Shown: positions 47,097-59,073 of the stretch, one piece after another
How positions within the stretch are numbered: the first letter of the stretch is position 1
Layout of the letters: every line of letters begins with the position of its first letter
Source: Charina bottae
Lineage: Eukaryota > Chordata > Lepidosauria > Squamata > Charinaidae
Direction: 5' to 3'
Assembly (NCBI GenBank): GCA_023362775.1
Contig: JALMGJ010000004.1
Location: 85,350,298 to 85,414,297, forward strand
DNA: 64,000 nucleotides
The notes under the pieces: generated by a model
The model's database searches: none
What the model was told of the DNA's origin: nothing
What the model saw: the letters and a program-made list of their open reading frames with translations, nothing else
Program-made: the position numbers and the translations under genes

Positions 47097-47182
47097 GAAA
47101 AAGCTTGCCAAGAAAACTGCAGGGATTTGTCCAGGCAGTCTCTGAGAATCTGACATGAGTGAACGGATTAAAAAAATAATAA
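47092..47182 (+). repeat. direct repeat of 46693-46783
   Basis: About 90 bases, cttctgaaaaagcttgccaa through gaacggattaaaaaaataat, with one mismatch to the SINE tail on the other side of the inserted copy. Confidence 0.9.
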
Positions 47183-47189
47183 AAGGTTA

Positions 47190-48090
47190 TCATGTGCATA
47201 CAATTTGTGGGAGGGTAATGTCATGTTTGTGAGATGTATGATAGCTAATTGGTTTATGAAAAAATTGTTTCTACATTGTAGAAAAACTTATTCTGTAATA
47301 TCAATATTTCCAACTCTCTTTGCCAAGGCACATCACTAGAATTCCTGGAAAGGGCATTTGATTTTCTCTCACTACAGTGCTATGAGAAATATATTTTTCT
47401 CATAATTCAAACCAGCCTCTTGTACTTTCTTGAATAGTAGAGCTGTAATTTTATCTTTCATTCATTCCTTTAAGACACAAGTTTGTGGTGAATCAGTAGT
47501 GATGCAATCTAGAATGCAGAATCCTATCTAGGAAGGAAGAAAAAGTTCTAGTCCTTTAGTATGTTTCCATTCCTAGGTTGAACAGAATGCAATAAATGCT
47601 TTATTTAAGCAATACAAAACTAGCCCCAATTCTTTGGTAATGAGAATTAACACTGGGAAAAAGTATGCTGCTACAGTAACATTGAGGCTTATTATTGAAT
47701 GCTATGCTATCTGGTCATACAAGTACAAAGGGACACCTCCTTGTTATATGCTAGAACTGCAAGCTACTCCTACGATAGGAGCAGATAGTAACACAGCAAA
47801 ATGCTCTGTCACAATATAATGAAAGTTTTATTTGTTAATCATGCAAGTTAGGGACAGAATTTGATTGGATTATCTGGCAAAGGTGAATTGTGAATGTACC
47901 TCGAGCTTTACCAGCTAGAAAGATGATTGGCAGGGATTCCAATCTCCCATATTGGAAACCTTATTTCAATGAGAACTTCATTGTAAAAAAAAAATATTGC
48001 CCCAAAAAGAATAAAGTGAAGCCTATATACTGTATACAGAGAATGTAATTGTATCCACTTGTTCTATTTATTATAAATAGATGGTTATGA
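47190..48090. other. no feature recognised
   Basis: AT-rich intergenic DNA. Confidence 0.4.
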
Positions 48091-48097
48091 TAATGAA

Positions 48098-48335
48098 AGA
48101 GCCACTTTGGTCTAGTGGTTAAGGTGCTGGGCTAGAAACCAGGAGACTGTGAGTTCTAGTCCCACCTTAGGCATGAAAGCCGGCTGGGTGACCTTGGGCC
48201 AGTCACTCTCTCTCAGCCCAACTCACCTCACAGGGTTGTTGTTGTGGGGAAAATAGGAAAAGGAAGGAGTATTAGGTATGTTCGCTGCCTTGAGTTATTT
48301 ATAAAAATAATAAAGGCGGGATAAAAATTTATATA
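48098..48335 (+). repeat. tRNA-headed SINE (5905-6141 family), full length
   Basis: Head gagccactttggtctagtgg, box B-like gagttctagtcccacctt, body agtcactctctctcagccca, tail taataaaggcgggataaaaa. This SINE and its right flank are the likely source of 46790-47096. Confidence 0.85.
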
Positions 48336-49109
48336 TATAGCTGGGACTCAGGGACCTCCAGACAAGGCATTCTCTGTAGTTTTCTTCACCCCCACTTTTT
48401 ATGGTTGGTTCTGTTTGTAAACCCTCAGTTCCTTCTCCTGGTTTTCTGCTTCTTTCTCTTACACAGCTCTTTCTCCGTCCATCCCCTTTCCAGGAAGTGG
48501 CACTTTTTCTGTCCCTTTTTAAAGCCACATATGGCTCTGAGTGTGGGAAACTTTAGACAGCTTCAGTAGATCAAAGCTTTACACCCAAGGTAAGATAACA
48601 GGTTATTTCAGAACATGTGAAATCTTTGGCTGGATTAGAAATACGTAAATAGGTTAACTTGGGTTTCAGGAAAAAAAAATTCTGAAGAGGGGTAGAAAAC
48701 ACACTCAATAGACTGCAAGAAAAAAAATGCTTATGAAAAAAGAACAGCTTTATTCCAGTATTTAATAGTAGTGAGCTTTCTGTAAATATATAGTTTCCAC
48801 AAACAGAAGGCGTAATCCAAATCACAAAAGCCATTTTCCCTTGCAGTTACCTGTTGAAATACAGCCCATTCTGTGATTCCCATTAAAAAATATTCCTAAT
48901 TAGTTAAAAAATAACTTTGAACAAACCAAACCACAATTTTTAATAAGTTTCATTATATATTGGTGTTTAATATTTTGATGGTAAACTTACCATATTTATT
49001 ATTGTAACCCTCTCTGACATTTACTGAAATTGTCAGTGAATGTCTTTTTTCCATGCTCAACCAAGCAGTTCACAGAACAAAAGTTAAAAGTGTTGATTGA
49101 GTTATTAAA

Positions 49110-49200
49110 TATGTCCCATCAGGTCAGTGTCAACTATTAGTGATGACATAGCTATATTTTCTCTAGGATGAGTTTTGCTCATAACTGTACTTGTACAGAA
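49110..49200 (-). repeat. weak RTE/BovB-like fragment
   Basis: Plus-strand phrases gtcagtgtcaactattagtg and acatagctatattttctcta parallel those at 35380-35430. Confidence 0.35.
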
Positions 49201-50251
49201 TCTTTTCGCAGCATCATATAGTACTTTTTAGTCTACTGTACATGCTACATAGATTGCTTAAAGTATTTCCTAACCATGGATTTCAAGGATGGTAAGAGCA
49301 GGAAACTTTCAAACAGTTTACAATAAGGGGAAAAACAAGACACATAGAAATACTGTATAAAGTGGTTTCTAAAGCACCCAACTAGGTGTTTTAATCTAGA
49401 TTGAAATTGAAAGGAATTAGGTTATCATCAGGTATTTTGTGCTCAACAGCAAGACATGGAGCTAATGTCAGTGTAAACTTAAGAATCAAGCTTTCTTTGC
49501 AGTTAGAATTTCAGTCAAAACTTCTCCATCCTATTATGTTTTCAAACCAGTTTTCCAACTCAAAGTTGTCATTAAAAGCAGAAAAGCTTATATTCATGTT
49601 TTCAATGATACAGCTATGAAAACTATTTTATATATGAATGATTGTTTAAGAAGAAGGTAAAACACATTCAAGAATTTGTGAAACTGTTATCTATGTAGGG
49701 CTGAACCTATATAGCTAACAGTGAATAATGACAAGTTATTTGAGCAAATAACGATGAAACTGCATAAACAACTGAAACTATGCATTTTAAACATCTGACA
49801 GTGCACCTCTGCAAGCAAGTTCTTTAAACAGAACTTTTAAATTATTTAACTTTTTTTAAAAAAATAATTTGTTCTAAAATAGCCTGTAAATATTTATGTA
49901 AACTTTCTGTATTTCTACAAAAAGTGATTCATAAATAGCTACCAAAGATGCATTCCTGAAAGTTAACTATTAGTTTCAGCTAGGTCCTCTCCTGGTTGTG
50001 CAATATTAGAAGCCAACACACAACCAAGCCAAATACTTATTTAAAGGCGTAAAAAGATGGATTGCAGAAATGCTGTGGCAGGTTCAGGTGACAAATGATG
50101 GTTGATGGATAGCTCTTGGCTTTTCTTCTCATTTCTACTCAACAATCCTGGGATTTAGAAATGGGCAGCTGGGTATAAAGGATCAGTCACACAATTCTAT
50201 CTTGTTGGCTCAGCATCTGCTTAGCAGAATGTCTAGTGCTGCGGTGAAAAT

Positions 50252-50292
50252 GGAGAGAGAGGGAGAGGGAGAGAGGGAGAGAGGGAGAGAGA
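50252..50292. repeat. (GAGAGG)n-type purine tract
   Basis: GA/GGGA-rich repeat in the VGLL3 3' UTR. Confidence 0.9.
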
Positions 50293-50362
50293 AGGAATGC
50301 CATATCCCTTTCGCAAGGATGGGAATTCTTAATACTGATTCTTTACAAGTTCCATTTGTACT

Positions 50363-50406
50363 TCAAAACCATGAAGTGTCCTTACTTTTGTCCTGATGTT
50401 GGGTAC
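50363..50406 (-). CDS. VGLL3: VGLL3 last coding exon (coding part)
   Basis: Far from the previous exon, on the minus strand, a pyrimidine-rich tract ending cttttgaagcag is followed by GT, which completes the split Gly codon from exon 3. The next codons read TQHQDKSKDTSWF and then TGA at 50363-50365. This matches the conserved VGLL3 C-terminus, which I recall in mammals as LQHQDKSKESPWY. Phase, acceptor and residue order all agree, although the piece is only 44 bases long and too short for ORF finding. Intron 3 is 6757 bp. Differences from the recalled mammalian form are L to T after the Gly, ES to DT, P to S, and the final Y to F. The exon should continue leftward as 3' UTR. Confidence 0.88.
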
Positions 50407-51240
50407 CTGCTTCAAAAGAAAAAGGAGAGGATGCATAAATGGAAAACTTAATGTATTTTATTTACATAAGTATACCTAATTCAATTTTCCTGGAAAAAGA
50501 ATGGTTTAATTGCAGTGATTTTTATTTCATATACAGTTACTAAAATCCTGTGGCATGAACTTTACCTCTCTTAATAAAATTCAGCAGGTGCCTAAGACAA
50601 GAGATGCAGGTGCTTTCATTGAGAAATCACAAGACACCAGCATTCAGCATGATAGGAATAAGCCACAGTGTTTATGTGGTCCCCTCCATCCAATTCCCTG
50701 GCATGCTTGCAACAAGACTGGAAGCTTCTTCTGCTTTTGTATTTAGAATAACAGCACTTTACTATTACACTCAAAACCTATCATATGGTTAATCTTAACT
50801 ATGTTTTGAAGTTTGTTGCTTCAGTCATAATTATGATTAATCACAGTTGATTCATATAAAATACAAGCAAAACTTTTGAGCTTCTCATAGCTGGTTGGGG
50901 TGAAGGAAGGAAGGAAGGAGTCAACATTTACCGCATATTGGTTCACAATGGGACAAATGAAACAGGAGTACCCCACAAGAATCTATGCCTGCCTTTCAAG
51001 TCACTTCCTACTGCTTGTCCCATTAACTTTTTCAATATTACTTCTGTCAAAAATAAAAAAGCAAGCCCAAAGCTACAGATCAATATTAAAAATAAAACAA
51101 AAAAATTGAAAGATAGGAAATAAGACCAATGAATCCATAATAAAAGTGTTAGAAAAGTTTAACACATGGAAATTGAAAATAGATGAGACTATTATTAGTA
51201 CCAATCAAAGAGAATATTTGTAGCTCAGGGTTGAACTGTG

Positions 51241-51405
51241 GAACCCATGGTTCTCTCTGAGCCTTGTTGTTTTCTTGCAGACGTTTCATTGCCAGGCTAG
51301 GCAACATCTTCAGTGCGAACTGAAGATTCGCACTGAAGATGTTGCCTAGCCTGGCAATGAAACGTCTGCAAGAAAACAACAAGGCTCAGAGAGCACCATG
51401 GACTC
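51241..51405. repeat. near-perfect palindrome with two hammerhead-like units
   Basis: Two inverted arms of about 75 bases meet at a 7-base centre ctgaaga (51320-51326), so RNA from either strand would fold into a long hairpin. Each arm contains CTGAAGA, the hairpin TTGCC-tagcct-GGCAA, then GAAACGTC (plus copy 51333-51365; minus copy in the mirror position). It lies in VGLL3 intron 3. Confidence 0.85.
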
Positions 51406-52894
51406 CACTATTATTAGTCTCTATCTTAAATCAAACTAAAATATATCCTTGAAATTGAAGATGGTGCTGAAATTCCCACACTCAAAAGGGAAAAAATGGC
51501 AACACTCCTGAAATTACTTACTGCTGAATCATTTCCATATGCTTTGATGGAACTGTTCTGGTTTAATTTATGTGCACTTCTACAATCGTTTAACATCAAC
51601 AAGACTATATAAGGGCATTTAGGATTTGTATCTGGTCTTCTGCCTCCTCAGCAAATGGAGATGTCTTTCTTGGGACTACGAATGAAGCCAATGACTGGAT
51701 GTTAGTTTTCCATTTTCATTCTTTTTAAGGATATAGTTAAGAAGATATAAGTAGAGATTTTCCTTTATCGATGCACAACTCAAAAGAAAGCTTTTGGGTG
51801 AATGTTTGGAACCAGGGTATGGGAAATAAACTTTCCATGGGTGATTGAGCCAAATATTTCTGTGTATTTTTTCCAAGTCCTAATAACTATTTAAATGATA
51901 CAGCATTTCTACATAGAAGAGCTCAAAGTTAATTCATGCATGAGGAAGCAAAGGTGTCAACAGTCCTCCTGTATAGACAATGCAGGTATCGAAGGCTCTG
52001 GGAGTTTCCTTCCCCAAAACTCCATTCCTGATATTATCAGCTGGAAAATAGGGTGACTGAAAATATAAGTCCCTCAATCTTAAAGTAGTGCATAAAATTC
52101 TGTTCTCCAGCCATGCTGCCAAGCATCCTATGCATCATCCAGATTTTATGTAATACTTACATCTAATTCTGTAACCAAAGCTGTACAAGAGTGTGAATTA
52201 TGGCATGTACCCCAGCCCTATTTTTTATGGGCCCCAAAGCACTCTGAATGTGTCAAAACAAATTTGGGAGTGTGGTGAGAAAGAAAGACTGAAAAAGTGT
52301 TTCAAAGCTTAATGCACCTTTTTAATGTCTCCCAGAACTGCCCCCCCCAAGCCAAATGATTTCAACTACAACCCCTTCAGTGACATCACTTCATTTCTTC
52401 TATTTTCTCTGTTACCCCCAGGACTCCTCAAAGGATGGATGATTATCATAAATACTGTGATATAGCCCGAGCAAAGAAAAGTTTGGTTGAGAGCAATGCA
52501 TAGAGTAATAAACTCTGAAACACAAGGTCTGTATACAAAGCAACTACAGTATTATGAGTAAATGTTTTGTGACTACTTCTGGGTGGGATTACAATTTTAC
52601 AGTCAAAGAAACATCTAGTGCTACATGATATATGCTAGTTACCACACTTTTATAAAAATGTCCTGCTTAAGCTCAAAGAAAGCAGTAGAACTACCATCAG
52701 TTTGGAGATGGTAATAAAAAGCATTATTTCAGTAGTATGAACAAACTTTAATTCAAGCAGCATAAAAAAGGAATAAATGAAACAGCCTCTTTGTAGAAAA
52801 ATTATATTTGTAAAATTATATTGATTAAATCTGTATGAAGTTAACATATGGAGCTACATTTTTTGTCATGATTTGTGACAGGGGGATCTGAAGG

Positions 52895-53045
52895 AGAAGT
52901 TGGGGGGGGAGGTCAAAAAGGCAACATGGTAATTGCGACCACGTGATTGAAGCCCACACTGATGCACATGCAAAGGAACAGAGCTTTGTACAGTCATGAC
53001 CACACCTTGACCTTTCTTATCCCCCCTGTCCCTGAGGATACCACT
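52895..53045. repeat. possible diverged copy of the 5725-5830 family
   Basis: Carries ggggaggtcaaaaaggcaac and, about 90 bases later, accttgacctttcttatccc in inverted orientation. Confidence 0.35.
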
Positions 53046-56000
53046 GATTGTAACCAGAGAAATACCCCTCCTCAATTTTTACTTCAACACAACAGAATAA
53101 TTATGAAATGAATGTATTTCCAGCAGGTTCATCCTGTCTTTTTTTTCAACAATATCTCCCAGGAGATTAAGTTAAGATGTGAAAAACAGAATATGGGTTT
53201 TGACTGTAAAAGCCACATAATTAAATATATATCTATGACTTGTAAACAATATATCATCCTTTGTAATTACAATGGAATTTCAAATTATTCTGATATCCAA
53301 ACTCTGTTATGATAACTCTGTTCCTCACCTTCACCATTCCTTCTTCAACCCCAATCCTCAGCCATAGAAAAAATCTGTATGAGAAAACTATGTTTCATAT
53401 CTGAACAAAAAAGAAAAGAATTGGACTTGTATCTCACTTATTATCTTTTTATGTTTAAAAATTGCCAACAAACTTTGGATAATGATGAGAGGTTGATGCA
53501 ATGAAGCAATGAAGCAAACAATAGTTTACACTGTTTTGACAGGACATATTGGGAGCATTGATTGTTGAGTTGTCCTTGCAGAAAGAAGGTCCTATGCCAT
53601 TATATTAATGGAGAGAAACAGCAATGAATGAGATGATTTTTAGCAATAACATAAACCCAAACCCATAACCCATAACCCAAATAAAGCTAAATTCAGCACA
53701 CTATGCAAAAATAAGTGATAAGCATTCTGTTAAGAAACTGAATTTAGCTTTAACACTTTATTCAATTCCTTTCTTAGATTAAAAGTCACAAGTCTAATTC
53801 TGACTAGTGACATTTTCAGTCACAATAATGCTACTCTCTTGGTATGGAAGAAGAGGCCTGTTCCCTCTACTTAATTGGTTCTTTAATGGCAGCCACAGTC
53901 AACCACCTTGACAGATAAGTAAACACAGAAAAACGTATCTCGCTGTACTGGATTATGAGTATTTCATTTTTAAAGCATAAATTATGGATATATATTAAAG
54001 CTATCACATGTAGAGGTGCACATAGCCAATTAGATGGTCTTCTGCCCTTACAACTTTCTTTTACCCAGGGAATAACAGTCCTACATCTGTTTTTTTTAAA
54101 AAAAATAGTTTTTTTAAAAAAAATGGAAACAGCATTTTTTTTATTTTTGTGGGTTAAGTGATAGTCTAGACAAAAAGAAAAAAAGATCGTTATAATATTT
54201 GACCCACATTTCCTTCTGTCTGTTAATGATGGCAAGTTTCACTGAGAACTCAAATCTACTAAAAATATGCCTTGCCAAAAGGCAGGTTCCATAAAGAGAA
54301 AACTAATTGTTGCTTGTCTTGTCAGATGATGACATTACAGCTCAAAACATGAAATGTAATTACTATTTTCTCATCTCTGCAGCTGCAAACATTATTAATG
54401 GCCATAAAATCATCCAGACCTTTTAAAAATCTAGTTGTGCTATTTTTCTTAATTTCCTGAGGCAGCAAGGAGCACTATTTGACTCTACCATTACATAAAT
54501 GAGAATCTGAGAGTAAATCCTGCTGGTTTGCAGCAACTAGTAGAGAAAATGAGACAGTCAGAAGCAGTTACAATACATCCAAATTGTTCAGCTTTTGACA
54601 TGCTTTATCTTTATTCTAGTGTTACTTCTCTCAATTCACTCCCTGCAAAAAAAAAGAATTACTTTCTTGAGTCCCATGTTTTATTTCAAAAAAATTTTCT
54701 CTCCATTTCCCTTTGATATTTAGAGTAGTCAGCTAGAGAATGTACTATTCTGTCCTACTCTCCTCTTATCTAAAAAGAAAAAAGGAAAAATAATTTAAAG
54801 TAATAAAATGTGTCTAACATATTTTACTGACATAACACATAGAAATTTTGAAGTAAATGAACCTGTCTTCACTGATCCTTATGGATAAATAGATTTGCTT
54901 AAAATAGTGCCAAATGAACCTATGGATTCAAATAAAAAAAAATCTATGACACATACTTAGCAAAAACAGCTTTATGTTTTCCCTAAATTCTACTAATTGG
55001 TAAAGGATTTTACCAGCCTTGTATTGAAAATACTTTTTTCCCCTTTCCTTAATGGTGTCATCTCAAGATGTAAATAGCTGTTTATTTTGAGTACAAGAAC
55101 AAAAATACATTATTTTCTTTAAACATGGCATAGTTTCTACAGCCTGAAACTTTGTGGTCTACTATCTATTAATAGGTAATAATTAATAGCAATAATTCAT
55201 ATTTTGTCAGAGCTGAGTTATGTCATTCATAAACAGAAGGTATGAGACCCACAACACTCTGGAAAATTTACCAAGGTCCTACAACTTGCTTTACCTCTTG
55301 GGCATTGCTATTCTTTGTATTTCATGTAATTATCACAGCAATGCTATGTCATCTGCTACATGATATAGCATGTAGACATAAGACATACAAATGAAGCATC
55401 CAGATTCAAATGCAGTGGTGTTCTGAATTTCAGTTTCTGTGTAACAAAATTATGCTTTGCTATTTTGAATCAAAGAATGCCAGTAACTAGACCATCCATA
55501 TCATTAGGGTTTTCTCTTTTTATTTCAACTATGACACTTTAATGTTCTGATAAATCCCGCAAAAGTTTGTGCATCTTAGATTTTTCTAGGAACACAAGCT
55601 TATTATATAGGTCACACTAAGCCATGCATGGTTAAACTCGGTTTGTCAAACAAGTCATAATGGCCTGATTTGCTCATAACACAATGCATAAACAATGGTT
55701 TATAAATGACGATGACTGGTTTACCAATCATGTTAATATGAGTTGAAGAAAACATTTGCAGGGTGTATGCACATGCAGTATTTAGAATGGCTTTGAATCA
55801 CTACTGAGTTTGCATATCAATGTTTCAAGCAGCAATTTGCATCAAATTTAACATTCAGGTAGTAATAATGCAGTCAGATCTGCTGGAGGATAACATCTGA
55901 ACTCAGTATACTTAGAAGTTGTAGATTCAAGAGGTTACTTTAAGTGACTGATTCAAAATAGGCCTGACAATAATTTTCTCTGTGCCAGTGACTGAAATAA

Positions 56001-56077
56001 CTGAGCTTTTGGTTTAACATAACAATTTGACATTTTCTGTTCTTTCTCGTAAGATTACCTCTGTCCTGAAGATAGCT

Positions 56078-56148
56078 TTCAGAAGCTTTCAGAAAGTTTT
56101 CAGAACTTTCAGAAAGTTTCATATCTTTCAGAAAGTTTTCCAGGGACA
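56078..56148. repeat. short tandem array of ctttcagaaag units
   Basis: Five or so copies of tttcagaaag separated by 1-6 bases within VGLL3 intron 3. Confidence 0.8.
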
Positions 56149-57163
56149 GCAACTTGTCCCTGCATCTGTTTCCACGGGTGCAGGAAACATTAATGTAATA
56201 TCTACTCCAAAATATTGAGTTATCACAATGGAATTTGTTATGTATAATTATAATGCAGTTGTTTGTAGCCCAAATGGTAACTTAAAATCCTGGGAATTAT
56301 GGCAATGTCAAGGCTGAAACAGATGTCAACTGCATTAATAACTAAAGATTATGAAGTTTCCAAGCTCAAAGCCCATAAGTCAGAAAAAGCAACTCAGTTT
56401 TAGCAAGAAACGTCTATTTACAAATTATAACATAATTATATTAATAATAGTTTGAGTAAAATTGATAGCATATGCTGGCTTGTTTGGAAAAAGATTGTAC
56501 ATACCATTGAATTCTTAAAAACATCCCTTGGGTCTACACTATGTGAGTTTAGAACATCTTATTCTTGAACGAGATTAAGAAACCAAATTCATTACAGATG
56601 CTTATACTAACAAACAAGAACCCTAAAATTAAAGAACTTTTTGAAGAAAACAATTCCCAAGAATAGGTATTTTGGGCTATAATAAATACTATTCATCTTA
56701 TGTTAAGAAGTTACAGTATCTATCATCTATCTCAGATCTTTACTACAAAGACAAAACATAATGCTTTGGCCTTTGCCTGCCTGTTTTATTTCAGTAGTAG
56801 TGAACAATTCATTTTCTCCTTTTGCAAATCTGGGTATTTTTGCAACTGCAGCTTTCCATAACAATGATAAGGATACATAGTTAACAACTTGGCTGAAAAA
56901 AAAATGTAGCGGTTACAACGTTGAACTAGGACTACGAAGATCCAGCTTCAAATCTTCAATCAACCATAAAGGCATATGGTGAGCTTAAGCCAATTATTAT
57001 TTCTAACCTGTCCTAGGGTTTTGTGAAGATAAAATAGGACAAACCAAGTATACCACCTTGAACTCTGGGAAAAAAGAAAGAATGTAAATGCAATACTCTT
57101 AAAGACATATGCCATACATTTTCTGAAATATCTGTCAATACACATAAGCCAATTCCAGCTTAC

Positions 57164-57664
57164 CTGTTTCAAACCCAAATGTTGGCACAATATCAACTGT
57201 CCCATGAAATGCTCCTGCCCAAGCTGAGGTAGCACAGCTAACAGTAGTAGGATCTGTCTTTGTTGCATCACACTGTGGTGGAGGAATCTTGCCTGCACAA
57301 ACTGAAGGCATTGGCAAAGGTCTGTACCGTGTGTCAAGGTGTGAAGTCGGATGATGGTGATGATGCATGTGTACATGGGGATGGTGGTGATGCATGTACA
57401 CATCATGCATATGTCCATATGAAGAGCTCACCTGAGATGCTAATGGATAATGCCAAGACTCTGGCATGTTAGATGGAGGAGCTGGAGCAGTCTGATGCAA
57501 CGTATGTCCTGGCCAGCTGTTAGGATCTGCTACTGAAAAGGTGCTTGGTATAGTAATGGGAAAATCATGATGAACTCCACTTAAGGATGGTGGAGGCGGA
57601 GTTTGATAAGAACTGGTCCAAAATGAAGCTGGGAAACCACTCCTTTGACTTGCAATTGTGTTCT
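57164..57664 (-). CDS. VGLL3: VGLL3 main C-terminal coding exon (Ser/Pro/His-rich)
   Basis: 501 bases: two bases finishing the split Glu codon, 166 codons, then the first base of a split Gly codon. Recognisable VGLL3 landmarks in order are SFWTSSYQTPPPP, a Pro/Ser-rich segment, SSSYGHMHDVYMHHHHPH followed by a second His run, MPSVCAGKIPPPQCDATKT, and the strongly conserved end TSAWAGAFHGTVDIVP. This region is largely unstructured in the family. The histidine tract is modest (runs of four and five, broken by P, V and M) compared with the longer run I recall from mammals. The minus-strand acceptor is cttttcttttaaaag before AGAACAC. The donor is GAAACAG|GTAAGC at 57164/57163. Intron 2 is 3163 bp. 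The open frame runs past both splice sites by chance, so the ORF ends are not exon ends. Confidence 0.93.
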
Positions 57665-58084
57665 CTTTTAAAAGAAAAGCAAATATGATATAAATTCTTA
57701 ACATGGATTTAGAAACACCATTGCTATATATATAAATATATAAAGAAATCGATGATATTCTTAACTGTTTTTTAAATGTTCCTGAAACTACATCAAAAAA
57801 TATAATAATCACAGCACATTTTATGATCTATTATTAAAGTGACCAGTGCTTTATATCTACTACACCTTTTAAATTAAACCTGGGATTAAACTAATATTAT
57901 TAAAATGTAGTAATTTAATGCAAAATAATTGACAATCTGATGAACTAGTGGTTTTTTAATTAAAACGGTATTTTTAAAAAGGTTTATAACATTATGAAAG
58001 CAACGTACAAGGTTATGAAGACAAATATTTTTATTCCATCTTTCTTATAAGAGTAGGATATCTCAAACTGTCTTATGAAAGATC

Positions 58085-58530
58085 TCTGCAGGGACACTGT
58101 TCGTAAGATAGGTGCCATAAGATGATTCCTGTCCCACAAGATGCTAATTCCTACTAGAAAGGACCTGGGACCTGCCAACCCTGCCAGTACTGGTCAAACA
58201 AGCAGAAATGACCATAAACAGATGCTCCTGCAGATATCCTTACCTTATGCCAGTGTTTCTCAACCTCAGCAACTTTAAGATGTGTGGACTTCAACTCCCA
58301 GAATTCCCCAGCCAGCACTGAAGTCCACACATCTTAGAGTTGCTAAGGCTGAGAAACACTGCCCTATGCCATGTAGAGCCTTATAGGTAACAACCAGCAC
58401 CTTGAATTGCACCAGAAAGCCCTGGGAGCCTGTGCAGATCATAGAGCAGAGGTGTTAAACATTCACCCTGGTAATGAGCCCAGGAAGTTAAATCAGCCTG
58501 ATGGTGGATTCGTTGCTGGTCTGTATGGAT
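58085..58530. repeat. unclassified LINE-like repeat split by the hAT MITE
   Basis: gccttataggtaacaaccag followed by caccttgaattgcaccagaa is a common squamate repeat phrase. The hAT element at 58251-58361 sits inside it. Confidence 0.4.
58251..58361. mobile_element. hAT MITE, 111 bp
   Basis: The ends cagtgtttctcaacctcagc and the inverse (gctgagaaacactg) form the terminal repeats, and most of the element is one palindrome (tgtggacttcaactcccaga ... gaagtccacacatctta). Flanking 8-mers ccttatgc (58243-58250) and ccctatgc (58362-58369) differ at one base, fitting a hAT target duplication. Confidence 0.85.
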
Positions 58531-59073
58531 TCATGTTAGATTTTTAGCCCTGGGCACATGTTATCTATTATGTATTATTAATTTTGCTTTCTATTATTTC
58601 TATTGTTATGAAACAGAGGTTTTAATCCTCTGTTTGCTACCTGGAGTCACTGTTGTGAATGATTTGTATCAATTTAGTATGTTATTTTAGGGTTTTTTCT
58701 CTTTACTTATTTTATTTTTTGTTTGTTATGGCATTATAAATTAATAACTAATATACTTAGAAGTAATAAGATTAGTTACAATACTTTTACAAATTCTGTA
58801 AAACCATATCATTCATTTGTTCATGCAATTAAGTTACTCTAATTAGAATAATGAATTTCTGAACTCAAGATGATTGTCTCTTTTAGATCTGGTCATCCAA
58901 AGCAAACTTAAGTTACTTCATAGCCATACTTCTTCATTGAACTTTCTATTGTCTTAGTTTAATGTTACACTAGTGAAAATAATTACAAAAGAATGTGTTA
59001 TATGGTTTAACTCTTTGAACAAGCATGTGTAGTAATATCATTGGAACTATCTAATGCAAATAATAATAGTAAC

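Larger units (their letters stand above)
48980..50362 (-). other. VGLL3: probable VGLL3 3' UTR (left end uncertain)
   Basis: The sequence just past the VGLL3 stop codon shows no splice signal I trust and is mostly unique and AT-rich. It includes a CT-rich simple repeat (GA-rich on the plus strand, 50252-50292). The first good AATAAA on the minus strand is at 49000-48995, so a cleavage site near 48975 is possible. A weak RTE/BovB-like fragment at about 49110-49200 lies inside. VGLL3 has a long 3' UTR in other vertebrates, so the true end may be further left. The limits given are a guess from the poly(A) signal only. Confidence 0.35.
50407..57163 (-). other. VGLL3: VGLL3 intron 3
   Basis: 6757 bp between the donor after 57164 and the acceptor before 50406. 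Apart from the palindrome at 51241, the weak inverted repeat at 52895 and the tandem array at 56078, it is AT-rich with no recognised repeat family. Confidence 0.8.

Noticed and set aside
48343..48528. Minus ORF segment KPGEGTEGLQTEPTIKSGGE shared with 46990-47090
   Set aside because: Sharing is explained by the local copied segment; no independent evidence of coding.
51241..51405. CRISPR-like or miRNA gene
   Set aside because: It is a single palindrome, not a spaced array. The 75-bp stem is far longer than a miRNA hairpin and matches a dispersed repeat style.
53650..53690. Telomere-like aacccataaccc units
   Set aside because: Only a few irregular copies, not TTAGGG; too short to call an interstitial telomeric repeat.
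55615..55740. Possible dispersed repeat (gccatgcatggttaaactcg and caatggtttataaatgacga)
   Set aside because: Similar words occur near 40370 and 36030, but I could not define borders or a family.
56960..57418. 152-residue minus ORF overlapping VGLL3 exon 3
   Set aside because: Different frame from the VGLL3 exon, His/Met/Cys-rich by shadow of the His tract.
57135..57812. 225-residue minus ORF taken as a single gene
   Set aside because: Both ends run into introns. Only 57164-57664 is VGLL3 exon; the extensions are intron read-through.
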